The notes under the pieces are model-generated. The model was not told where the DNA came from. It worked only from the letters and a program-made list of their open reading frames with translations, and did not search any database. Made by a program: the position numbers and the translations under genes. A DNA stretch of 6,709 bases from an uncultured Planctomycetaceae bacterium (GTDB lineage: Bacteria > Planctomycetota > Planctomycetia > Pirellulales > Pirellulaceae): the NCBI GenBank assembly GCA_937967665.1, contig CALBSZ010000250.1, forward strand, positions 1-6,709. Reading direction: 5' to 3'. Positions 1 to 5,848 of this stretch are shown piece by piece (the stretch's first letter is position 1; every line of letters starts with the position of its first letter).

Positions 1-66
1 CAGGAAGCACCCAGCGTGAGTACTTAGTAGCAATCCCAGTAGCGCGATGCAAAGCCATCGTCGCAT
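1..66 (-). CDS. N-terminus of a putative lipoprotein (partial, runs off left edge)
   Basis: Reading leftward from an ATG at 66-64, the frame stays open for 22 codons to the window edge. The peptide begins MRRWLCIALLGLLLSTHAGC: a positively charged start, a leucine-rich hydrophobic core, then A-G-C, which fits a signal peptidase II lipobox with the Cys at residue 20 as the lipidated residue. A strong Shine-Dalgarno, AGGGAGGA, lies on the minus strand at 80-73 with 6 bases before the ATG, and this fixes the start. The mature protein is outside the window, so its function cannot be stated; an envelope-anchored location is inferred from the signal alone. It has the same orientation as the HU gene upstream but is separated from it by about 230 bases of repeat-rich DNA, so co-transcription is uncertain. 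Confidence 0.72.
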   Translation of the reverse strand, partial: MRRWLCIALLGLLLSTHAGCFL

Positions 67-144
67 CCCAAATCCTCCCTGACTTGCGATTGAGAAAAGA
101 ATCCTGAATAGAAAAATACGGACAAGATCGGAACGGCGCCCTGC

Positions 145-272
145 CTGGTCCCCTTTCGCGGACCAGTATCACCCTGGGCCTGCGAGAAAAGGGGACAGGC
201 ACGGCGGACGCGACGTGATTGTCGAGCTGGTAACCGTTTGTATCACCGAGCCAGTCCCCTTTTTTCGCGACC
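145..272. repeat. Cluster of three REP-like elements (GCGA-A(n)-GGGGAC core)
   Basis: Three related short elements occupy the spacer between the HU gene and the lipoprotein gene. On the minus strand, 166-145 contains CGCGAAAGGGGACCAGG; on the plus strand, 181-203 contains GCGAGAAAAGGGGACAGG; on the minus strand, 272-248 contains CGCGAAAAAAGGGGACTGG. The orientations therefore alternate, as in BIME-type clusters. Copy 1 is itself a perfect 7-bp hairpin (CTGGTCC 145-151 with GGACCAG 160-166, 8-base loop). Copies 2 and 3 pair with each other over about 15 bp plus a further GGC/GCC. GTATCACC also occurs twice, at 166-173 and 240-247. From memory, motifs of the AAAAGGGGACAGGCAC type are dispersed in planctomycete genomes, sometimes with REP-associated transposases; no transposase is visible here. 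The cluster could also help end HU transcription. Confidence 0.7.
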
Positions 273-295
273 ATGCGCTGTAGTAATTACCGTTG

Positions 296-703
296 CTAGC
301 CTCCGTAACTCGGTGGCGTACCATAGTTTTGGGGCGGTGCGGGAGCGGGCGGGGAAACTGGCGAATCCATCTGCGTCAGGGCAGCGTCCGCTGCCGCGCG
401 GGCCTTGGCGGCCGCCGCTTCCTCCTCCAACTGTCGCACCCGTTCTTCCATCTCCTTGCCTGGCTTGAACGTTACCACGAACTTCTCCGGAACATCCACT
501 CGCTGTCCGGTGCGCGGATTACGTGCCTTGCGGGCCGCCCGCTTCTTGACCTCGAAAACGCCGAAGTTGCGAAGTTCAATACGGCCGTCTTCCACCAAGG
601 TCTTGACGATCGCATCAAATGTCTTTTGAACAATTTCCTTCGTCTTGAGTTGGGTCAGGCCGATTTCCTCGGAAATCGTCTTTACAATCTCTTTCTTGGT
701 CAC
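296..703 (-). CDS. HU-family (HU/IHF) DNA-binding protein with Ala/Pro-rich C-terminal tail
   Basis: This 135-residue protein is a histone-like nucleoid protein that binds and bends DNA as a dimer. Residues 1-90 are a full HU domain: N-terminal MTKKEIV helix, the IELRNFGVFEVKKR strand region at 42-55, and the DNA-binding arm with NPRTGQ at 62-67, including the Pro that intercalates in HU/IHF proteins. HU proteins are usually about 90 residues. Here residues 91-135 add a tail made of a Glu/Ala helix (LEEEAAAAKARAAADAAL) followed by a Pro/Tyr/Gly-rich end. The start codon is GTG at 703-701, supported by AGGGGAA on the minus strand at 717-711, 7 bases upstream, and by the exact match of the N-terminus to the family. 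The stop is TAG. A sigma-70-like promoter lies upstream. The gene is probably monocistronic, because a repeat cluster follows it. Choosing between an HU and an IHF-like name is not possible from sequence alone. Confidence 0.95.
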   Translation of the reverse strand: MTKKEIVKTISEEIGLTQLKTKEIVQKTFDAIVKTLVEDGRIELRNFGVFEVKKRAARKARNPRTGQRVDVPEKFVVTFKPGKEMEERVRQLEEEAAAAKARAAADAALTQMDSPVSPPAPAPPQNYGTPPSYGG

Positions 704-786
704 GGGTCAGTTCCCCTGTTCGGCCTTCGAAATTCTCTTCAGATTCGTCCTAAGTCCGTTACCGCGAACCTACGTCTCACGTTCCA

Positions 787-815
787 AGTGTAAATAGCGT
801 AAGCACTAGAGTCAA
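787..815 (-). promoter_or_regulatory. Sigma-70-type promoter of the HU gene
   Basis: On the minus strand, TTGACT (815-810) and TACACT (792-787) are separated by exactly 17 bases. These match the -35 (TTGACA) at 5 of 6 and the -10 (TATAAT) at 4 of 6 positions. Transcription would start near 780, giving a 5' leader of about 75 bases before the GTG at 703. The orientation and distance fit the HU gene. The assignment comes from the consensus only; no experiment supports it. Confidence 0.6.
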
Positions 816-979
816 GGTGAATCTATTACGGCAAAACAACTTACGGCTAGAGCGGAGCTGTAAAAACTGCAAAGAATCGAAACCCTTCTCGCACTTTATC
901 GGTTCCTACGGGGCTCCTAATCCACACAATCGCTACAACCGAAAAAGTTTGACATCAAATTGACCACAGGACGCTTCAC

Positions 980-998
980 GGGCCGCGGGCGGGGAGGG
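980..998 (+). other. G-quadruplex motif in the divergent intergenic region
   Basis: The plus strand carries four G-runs, GGG-ccgc-GGG-c-GGGG-a-GGG, with loops of 4, 1 and 1 bases, which satisfies the usual G3+N1-7 rule. It lies about 75 bases before the ATG at 1072, in the non-coding strand of that gene and probably in or near its promoter or leader. The rest of 704-1071 holds the HU promoter and leader, and otherwise no gene or clear signal that I can see. A TTGACA at 949-954 has no convincing -10 partner. Confidence 0.45.
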
Positions 999-1071
999 AG
1001 ATTCGACCTAGGACGCGGATGCTGAATTCAGTACTATTCCGCGCCCTTTTTCCTCTTTTCGGAGCTCCAAG

Positions 1072-2880
1072 ATGCCACGTGCCGTTTTCGCCCTTTGCGC
1101 CTTCGGTCTCCTGATCATGCCTTCATCGGCGAACGCCTTGCCACCGGGCGCGCTGGCCGAGACCCTGGAAGACGCGGAGCTGACCGACATTTTTTTTCTG
1201 GATCCGGATACCGGCTGGGCGGTGGGGGACCGTGGGGTGATCTGGCATACCGACGACGCCGGGCGGAAGTGGCGGTTGCAATCGTCGCCCGTCAATTGCC
1301 GGCTGGAATCGGTATTTTTCGTTGACCATCGTCGGGGCTGGGCCGTTGGCGGCTGGACGGCCCCGTTTACGCACACGAGTCACGGTGTGGTGTTGAGGAC
1401 GCTGGATGGCGGAAAACACTGGACGCATGCGGGCGGAGTCATTTTGCCGTGGGTGAAGCAGGTCCGTTTTACTGACGCCCGCAACGGCTGGGCTTTGGGG
1501 CATTCGTCTCCCTTGCATTCCTCAGGGATCTTTCACACGAGTGACGGCGGCAGGAGCTGGGCTGCTTTGCCTGGCGCTGCGCCGTCCGGTTGGCAGGCGG
1601 GCGACTTGATTAATCCCAAACACGGGATCGTGGCGGGCTCGTTCGGTCGCCTGGCCGCGGTGAGCGGTGGCGTCATTCACATGGTGCGCAAGGAAACCGA
1701 GCCCTTGCTGCCCGACATCTGCCAGGTCGTGACCGATGGCGAACGCCGTGGCTGGGTGGTCGGCCGCAATGGCCTGGCGCTGGTGACAGACGACCTGGGA
1801 AACACCTGGAACGAAGTTCCTATCGCTTTGCCGACACGGGTCTTGCGGCAAATGGACTTCCAGACCGTGGCGATTCACCAGAACCACGTCTGGATCGCCG
1901 GGTCCCCCGGAACGTTCGTGATGCATTCCAGCGACGGCGGGGCGACGTGGAACCAACTTTCCACGGGGCAGAACCTGCCGCTGCGGCGTCTGCGCTTCCT
2001 GGATGAACTCCGCGGCTTCGCCGTCGGCGCGCTGGGGACCATCCTGGCCACGCGCGACGGCGGCCATACCTGGACGGTGCAGCGGAGCGGTGGTCAGCGA
2101 GCCGCCGTGTTCATCGCGCTGGCCGATGCCCAGGCCGCGCCGCTCGAATCCCTGGCGCACCTCTGCGCCGACGAAGGGCACTTGGGAGTGGCTCATATCG
2201 TTTCCCGCGCCGATTCGCCGCTCGACCTGAATGTGACCGGTAGCGACGATCGAGCTCGTGAGTCGCTCACCCAGGTCGGTGTGGCGGTTGTCGAGACGCA
2301 GTGGCAGTTTCCGATGCGAACCGACGGCATGCGACTCGACGGCGCGGCCATTGTCGAGAGCTGGGACAAGCAAATCGGCGGCAAAGCGGTCGATCAGTTG
2401 GAAGAATCACTCGTCCGCAGCTTGCGTACCTGGCAACCCGACATCGTGATCACCCATTCCGCGTTGCCGTCGGACGATCAGCCGGTCGGCTACCTGCTGA
2501 ACCAGGTTGTCCAGAATGCCGTTCGGAAAGCCGGCGACCGCCACCTGTATTCGGAACACGCCGCGACACTGAAGCTTCGCCCGTGGAAGGTCCAGAAGCT
2601 ATATACCTTCCGCAGCGAGGACGACGATGCCAGTGGAACCAGCCCGCTGGTGGTCTATTCTTCACAGATCGCGCCGCGCCTATCGCAATCGCTTGACGAA
2701 TTCGCCGCCTATTCGCGCTCGTTGCTGTCGGATGCGTTTGCACCGGGCCCCGAGTCGACCGGTTTTCGCCGACTCATGAGCGCCGATTCGGTCCTGTCGG
2801 GAGGACGCGATTTCTTTTCCGGAATCGAGAACAGTTCGAGCGTCGCGTCGCGACGGCGCCAGACGGCCGCGGGAGTCTGA
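1072..2880 (+). CDS. Exported Ycf48/BNR-like propeller protein with degenerate PIG-L-like domain (N-terminal part of a TGA-interrupted frame)
   Basis: This stretch encodes 602 residues. The ATG is supported by GGAG at 1061-1064, 7 bases upstream, and by a signal peptide (residues 1-22, ending ANA) that predicts export. Residues about 35-337 hold six to seven repeats of the Ycf48/BNR type, with recurrent GWAVG or GFAVG and S/T-x-D-x-G-x-x-W motifs (for example HTSDGGRSW, HSSDGGATW, ATRDGGHTW); these form a beta-propeller. Residues about 343-530 resemble a PIG-L/LmbE deacetylase: a strand-helix start (AAVFIALADAQAAPLES) where the family has AHPDDE, and QPDIVITH at 455-462 where the family has PDxVxTH. 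The metal ligands after both motifs are absent, so a catalytic role is unlikely. The frame continues past the TGA at 2878-2880 into the TPR/CBM9 region without a shift, so this is probably the front part of a 992-residue protein. The function is unknown; a structural or binding role in the envelope is inferred. Confidence 0.85.
   Translation: MPRAVFALCAFGLLIMPSSANALPPGALAETLEDAELTDIFFLDPDTGWAVGDRGVIWHTDDAGRKWRLQSSPVNCRLESVFFVDHRRGWAVGGWTAPFTHTSHGVVLRTLDGGKHWTHAGGVILPWVKQVRFTDARNGWALGHSSPLHSSGIFHTSDGGRSWAALPGAAPSGWQAGDLINPKHGIVAGSFGRLAAVSGGVIHMVRKETEPLLPDICQVVTDGERRGWVVGRNGLALVTDDLGNTWNEVPIALPTRVLRQMDFQTVAIHQNHVWIAGSPGTFVMHSSDGGATWNQLSTGQNLPLRRLRFLDELRGFAVGALGTILATRDGGHTWTVQRSGGQRAAVFIALADAQAAPLESLAHLCADEGHLGVAHIVSRADSPLDLNVTGSDDRARESLTQVGVAVVETQWQFPMRTDGMRLDGAAIVESWDKQIGGKAVDQLEESLVRSLRTWQPDIVITHSALPSDDQPVGYLLNQVVQNAVRKAGDRHLYSEHAATLKLRPWKVQKLYTFRSEDDDASGTSPLVVYSSQIAPRLSQSLDEFAAYSRSLLSDAFAPGPESTGFRRLMSADSVLSGGRDFFSGIENSSSVASRRRQTAAGV
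2878..2880 (+). other. In-frame TGA interrupting the 1072-4050 reading frame
   Basis: The TGA lies in the same frame as both flanking open stretches. The 29 codons directly after it (2881-2967) contain no start codon, yet 25 of 29 end in G or C and they encode a plausible helical segment (DIHDLTRRAQLQRNLRHLIA). This is what an interrupted gene would show. One C-to-T change in a CGA (Arg) codon would create it; a sequencing error is equally possible. The other five stops seen in this window are four TAG and one TAA. Confidence 0.75.
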
Positions 2881-2967
2881 GACATTCACGACCTGACGCG
2901 ACGGGCGCAGCTGCAGCGCAACCTGCGGCACCTGATTGCCCGGACGGCCGCAGCGGGCGACGGCAAC

Positions 2968-4050
2968 TTGTCGCTGCTGGCGCAACTGCATCCGCTGACA
3001 CGCGACCTGCCGGATAACGCACGCGGGAACGCCCTGTTCGAACTCGCCGAACAGCTTCGTAAACTCGGGCGGTGGGACGAGGCGACCGAATTGTACCAGC
3101 AGCTGCTGCATCACTACACCGCTCACCCCTACACGGAAGCTGGCATCTGCCGACTCACCCAGACCTTGGGCAGCGCCGAACTGGCGTGGCTGCGTAAGTC
3201 GAACCGCACTATTCGTCTGGACGAGGACCCGTTGCATCAGGGTTCGCCGATGGCCAAGCTGCAAGCCGATATCCTGCGCAACCATGCACCGGTCATTCAC
3301 GATCCGCGCATCCGCTTCCCGTTCGCCGCGATGTACCGCCAGGCGCACGAGTCCCAACAGGCACTGGTCTCGTACCGTCGCGTCTACCACCAAGAGCGTC
3401 TATCGGGCTGGGGACAGGCGGCCCGGCGCGAACTGTGGATGGCCGAGGGATCGGGAACCCCGCCGCGCGGCTTCTGGAAGTGCCAGCGGGCCACCGAGCG
3501 GCCGTTCCTGGACGGTCAATTTGGTGACGCCGTCTGGCAGAAAGCAGAAGCGGTGGAACTGACGAGCGCCCTGGATGACGACACCCAGTGGCCGGCGGCC
3601 ATGAAGATTGCCTATGATGATGAGTTCGTCTACCTGGCCATTACCTGTCGCAACGCGCCCCATGTCGCCTATGCGGCGGCACATCAAAGCCGTGGCCGGG
3701 ACGCCGACCTTTCCGATAGTGATCGAGTCCAGATTTTCCTGGACGTCGACCGCGACTACGCCACGTCATATCAGCTGCAAGTCGATTCGCGCGGACTGGT
3801 TTACGAAGACTGTTGCGGCGATCCGTCCTGGAATCCCACCTGGTACGTTTCGTCAGACGCCACGGCTTCCTTCTGGTCCGTCGAAGCCGCCATTCCATTC
3901 AGCGCGCTCGTCGAACAGCCGCCGAAGTCGCGCGATGCCTGGTGCATCGGCGTGCAACGCATCGTTCCGGGAAGCGGTTTTCAATCCTGGACCCAACCCG
4001 CCTCGACCCGCGGGCAGCACGACGGTTTCGGTTGCCTGCTGTTCGAATAG
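2968..4050 (+). CDS. TPR-like plus CBM9-type domain protein (C-terminal part of the interrupted frame)
   Basis: Coding character starts at 2881, right after the TGA. The first possible start is the TTG at 2968, which has no Shine-Dalgarno, and the next in-frame ATG is at 3250, so independent translation looks weak. Counting from 2968, residues about 21-54 form a TPR-like helical pair (ALFELAEQLRKLGRWDEATE) and about 112-152 another helical stretch. Residues about 172-360 are a CBM9-type (DOMON-like) beta-sandwich: PFLDG at 179-183, DAVWQKAE, YDDEFVYLAI, DRVQIFLDVDRDY at 252-264, VDSRG, SWNPTW at 287-292, WSVEAAIPFSAL and a QSW near the end. CBM9-type domains bind sugars, often as accessory domains of exported enzymes; no catalytic domain is seen here. 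The stop is TAG. I read this as the second half of the 1072 gene rather than a separate gene. Confidence 0.8.
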   Translation: MSLLAQLHPLTRDLPDNARGNALFELAEQLRKLGRWDEATELYQQLLHHYTAHPYTEAGICRLTQTLGSAELAWLRKSNRTIRLDEDPLHQGSPMAKLQADILRNHAPVIHDPRIRFPFAAMYRQAHESQQALVSYRRVYHQERLSGWGQAARRELWMAEGSGTPPRGFWKCQRATERPFLDGQFGDAVWQKAEAVELTSALDDDTQWPAAMKIAYDDEFVYLAITCRNAPHVAYAAAHQSRGRDADLSDSDRVQIFLDVDRDYATSYQLQVDSRGLVYEDCCGDPSWNPTWYVSSDATASFWSVEAAIPFSALVEQPPKSRDAWCIGVQRIVPGSGFQSWTQPASTRGQHDGFGCLLFE

Positions 4051-4156
4051 TGCGCGGGAATTCCTGCAAGACGGCCTGGTGTTCTTGAGTTCCGGGCAAG
4101 CGATTGCCACCGACTACCGCGTTGACCGACGCAAAAATAGCAGCTTTCATGAAAAT

Positions 4157-4200
4157 AAATGCTAGCGTCACTGAATGTTCATGGAAGTGGCGTAGCATTT
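4157..4200 (+). promoter_or_regulatory. Hairpin in the csrA leader with a GGA motif in the loop
   Basis: AAATGCTAgCGTCACT (4157-4172) pairs with AGTGGCGTAGCATTT (4186-4200) over 15 bp, with one bulged G at 4165 and one T-G wobble. The 13-base loop, GAATGTTCATGGA, ends in ATGGA, which fits the CsrA recognition pattern ANGGA presented in a loop. A second ANGGA (AGGGA, 4242-4246) overlaps the csrA Shine-Dalgarno. Paired sites of this kind let CsrA repress its own translation in other bacteria; that role here is inferred. The hairpin could instead be a weak terminator of the upstream gene, but no T-run follows it. The rest of 4051-4253 shows no gene. Confidence 0.55.
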
Positions 4201-4253
4201 CGGTCATGTGGGGTCGACAGCCTTCCAATCTAGGAACTCGAAGGGAGTCAAAG

Positions 4254-4481
4254 ATGCTGGTACTGGGACGAAAAACAGGTGAAGAGATTGTCATCGGCGA
4301 CGATATCCGAGTGATCGTGGTCCGGACCGAGTCGGGGCGGGTTCGTCTGGGTGTGGTGGCACCGCGGTCCGTACGGATTCGCCGCGCCGAGCTGGTTGAC
4401 GACCGCGAAGCGGAGTTCGTACTTTCCGGCCTGATTCGCGAAGACGAACCGGCCGTTTGCTACACGCCCGCGTTTGCCTAA
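4254..4481 (+). CDS. csrA: Carbon storage regulator CsrA (RNA-binding translational regulator)
   Basis: This 75-residue protein belongs to the CsrA/RsmA family of homodimeric RNA-binding proteins that bind GGA motifs in mRNA leaders and block or alter translation. It lines up with E. coli CsrA without gaps over the first 48 residues: MLVLGRK at 1-7, GEEIVIGDDI at 9-18, VRLGV at 30-34, AP at 36-37, and V40, R44 and E46. L4, R6 and R44, which contact RNA in the family, are all present. At 75 residues it is longer than the 61 of E. coli because of an acidic C-terminal extension. The ATG at 4254 is chosen because GGGAG at 4243-4247 is 6 bases upstream and because this is the conserved start; an in-frame extension to 4104 is not supported. 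No flagellar gene or fliW is next to it, unlike in many Gram-positive bacteria. Autoregulation through its leader is possible. Confidence 0.96.
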   Translation: MLVLGRKTGEEIVIGDDIRVIVVRTESGRVRLGVVAPRSVRIRRAELVDDREAEFVLSGLIREDEPAVCYTPAFA

Positions 4482-4501
4482 ATCGATAGCGCCAGGTTAC
4501 G

Positions 4502-4583
4502 CCGCCATACAAGCTCGCAGCGCAAGCGTGGGTAACTTTCGGCCGGATACACTTGCTCGCGCTGCGTGCTTGTATGTTGGCGG
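4502..4583. repeat. Long imperfect inverted repeat downstream of csrA
   Basis: The left arm 4502-4530 (CCGCCATACAAGC, then CGCAGCGCAAGCG) pairs with the right arm 4552-4583 over about 25 bp. It has a 3-base bulge at 4575-4577 and a few mismatches, and the apical loop is about 21 bases. It lies between the convergent csrA and hydrolase genes. No T-run follows on either strand, so it is not a typical intrinsic terminator, although such a hairpin may still slow or end transcription from both sides. The core ATACAAGC...GCAGCGCAAGC resembles dispersed palindromic repeats I recall from planctomycete genomes; this is from memory. Confidence 0.7.
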
Positions 4584-4615
4584 ATTGTCGTCAATTTGGC
4601 GTTGTCCATTTAGCA

Positions 4616-4646
4616 CGCGCGTCGCTTCAACCCGCGCGTCGCTTCA
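4616..4646. repeat. Short tandem duplication, 17-base period
   Basis: CGCGCGTCGCTTCA occurs at 4616-4629 and again at 4633-4646, giving two direct copies with a 17-base period. Because CGCGCG is self-complementary, the two CGCGCG blocks could also pair as a 6-bp GC stem. A T-rich stretch (CCTTTTCTTT) begins about 10 bases after the second copy, so a contribution to csrA termination is possible but weak. The remainder of 4482-4687 shows nothing else. Confidence 0.55.
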
Positions 4647-4687
4647 GCTCGGCGTCCTTTTCTTTACGTGACGCACGGGTGCGCGGG

Positions 4688-5848
4688 CTACGCGTACTGT
4701 TGCGCTACCTGTTCCGCGTGAAACAGCATCCAATCAGTGGTCGTGTAGACGGCATGCCCGGCCACGTGCTCCAGGATATTCCCGCGGGGATCTCCGTAGT
4801 CGACCAGCACGGTTGTCCCTTCATCGGGAACGCGCTGTCCCAGTCGGAGTCGTTTGAGCAGATCCTTCTTGCGTACGCCGCTTTGCAGAAGTCGATGCAA
4901 TCGCAAGTCGGCCAAGGCGCTTCGCCAGGCAAGTGCATTCGGGGCGATATTGGTTCCCGCGATTCCCAGCTGCTGGATGTAATCGCCGTCCCTGGCTGAC
5001 AGGATGTCGTCTGCCGAGGGTGGGAATCGAGTGAGATAGGGAGGCAGCCCTTCCGCGGGACGATGATTAACAAAGTGCAACAAGTGATCGTAGCCGCCGG
5101 TGTCCCAGCCGTAGCGGATCGGCGTGCCGAACGTAACGATATCCAGTCGCAAGTTGCTCAGCGGGGTGGACGTGAAGCGCAGTTGCTGCGCCGTTTCCCA
5201 GGCCGAATCGGCGCCACGCCCCAATCGTGAGGAGCTGTAGAAAGTTCGCGCGGCTTGCAAGAACCGGCCGCGCGACTCGGCGTCGCCGCCGAGCAGGTTG
5301 GTCAGCAGTGCCAGGACATTCCCGCCGTGACTGTGTGCCCACAGCAGCACGCGAGCGCCCTGTCGATCACGCTCGCCGTCCACGTCGCGGCTGTATTCTT
5401 GTAACTCAGCCAGTAGCCGGACAGCACCGTCGGCGCGGCCGAGGTGATGGTTTTCGCTCGACCAGTGAAACAGTTTTACGCGAATGTCCTGGCCGAGTGC
5501 TTCTTCCAGTAGCTTCCCATAGCCGGCGGTGTAATTGCCGACGTCGCCGACGACGCGATCGAACAGTTGCTTTTCATATTGTCGCAGGACGGTGCTGGCA
5601 GCGGGCCAGACGCGAGCAAGTTCGGAGAGGATGCCGAGTGCATCGTTGCCGGCGAACGTGCCGTGAATCAGATAGATCCGCGAAACGCCGGCGGCGCTGA
5701 GAGCGCGACCGGCGTTTTGCATGCGTCGTTCAAACTCGTCCGGACTAGAGTTGGCGGACGGGGGTAACTCGGGGCGCGCCAGTCGGTGTGGCGAAATGGG
5801 GCGCTCGGATCGGTACGTTTGGTGCCGGAACCGGTTGTTGTGCGGCAT
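4688..5848 (-). CDS. Alpha/beta-hydrolase (lipase/esterase-like)
   Basis: The ATG at 5848-5846 gives 386 residues. SRIYLIHGTFAG has the HGTF oxyanion-hole motif at 62-65. VLLWAHSHGGN carries the nucleophile elbow, with Ser173 in A-H-S-H-G in place of the usual G-x-S-x-G. DIVTFGTP is a typical strand after the nucleophile. Near the C-terminus, Asp350/Asp353 (VDYGD) and His365 (AGHAVYT) could complete the triad. The substrate is unknown. No signal peptide or membrane segment is seen, so it is probably cytoplasmic. The start is uncertain. The ATG at 5848 has AAAGGG about 10 bases upstream and good GC at third codon positions, but it overlaps the upstream metallophosphoesterase by 104 bases. The ATG at 5722 lies 22 bases after that gene's stop and still keeps the whole hydrolase fold, but has no clear Shine-Dalgarno. 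A GTG at 6001 is unlikely. The gene probably shares an operon with the metallophosphoesterase. Stop TAG at 4690-4688. Confidence 0.82.
   Translation of the reverse strand: MPHNNRFRHQTYRSERPISPHRLARPELPPSANSSPDEFERRMQNAGRALSAAGVSRIYLIHGTFAGNDALGILSELARVWPAASTVLRQYEKQLFDRVVGDVGNYTAGYGKLLEEALGQDIRVKLFHWSSENHHLGRADGAVRLLAELQEYSRDVDGERDRQGARVLLWAHSHGGNVLALLTNLLGGDAESRGRFLQAARTFYSSSRLGRGADSAWETAQQLRFTSTPLSNLRLDIVTFGTPIRYGWDTGGYDHLLHFVNHRPAEGLPPYLTRFPPSADDILSARDGDYIQQLGIAGTNIAPNALAWRSALADLRLHRLLQSGVRKKDLLKRLRLGQRVPDEGTTVLVDYGDPRGNILEHVAGHAVYTTTDWMLFHAEQVAQQYA

Noticed and set aside
331..354. G-quadruplex motif on the plus strand inside the HU gene as a regulatory element
   Set aside because: It is explained by the run of proline and alanine codons in the HU tail on the opposite strand.
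949..977. TTGACA as the -35 of a promoter for the gene at 1072
   Set aside because: No acceptable -10 lies 16-18 bases downstream; TACTAT at 1032-1037 likewise lacks a -35 partner.
1522..2373. 283-codon open frame on the minus strand
   Set aside because: It is antisense to the Ycf48 repeats, has no recognisable domain, and is the expected by-product of GC-rich coding DNA.
2878..2880. TGA recoded as Trp or Gly genome-wide
   Set aside because: All other genes here use TGG for Trp and contain no in-frame TGA; the absence of TGA among the other five stops is too small a sample.
2878..2930. The in-frame TGA as a selenocysteine codon
   Set aside because: Only a weak GCGC/GCGC pairing lies downstream, without a convincing bacterial SECIS hairpin, and the site sits between domains, away from any redox motif.
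2680..3393. 237-codon open frame on the minus strand spanning the TGA region
   Set aside because: It lies opposite clear coding sequence with TPR features and has no recognisable domain of its own.
4095..4108. Small hairpin GGCAA-gcga-TTGCC after the CBM9 region as a terminator
   Set aside because: The stem is only 5 bp and no T-run follows, so it could easily be chance.
4104..4253. N-terminal extension of CsrA from an upstream in-frame start
   Set aside because: The CsrA family starts at MLVL, and a good Shine-Dalgarno directly precedes the ATG at 4254.
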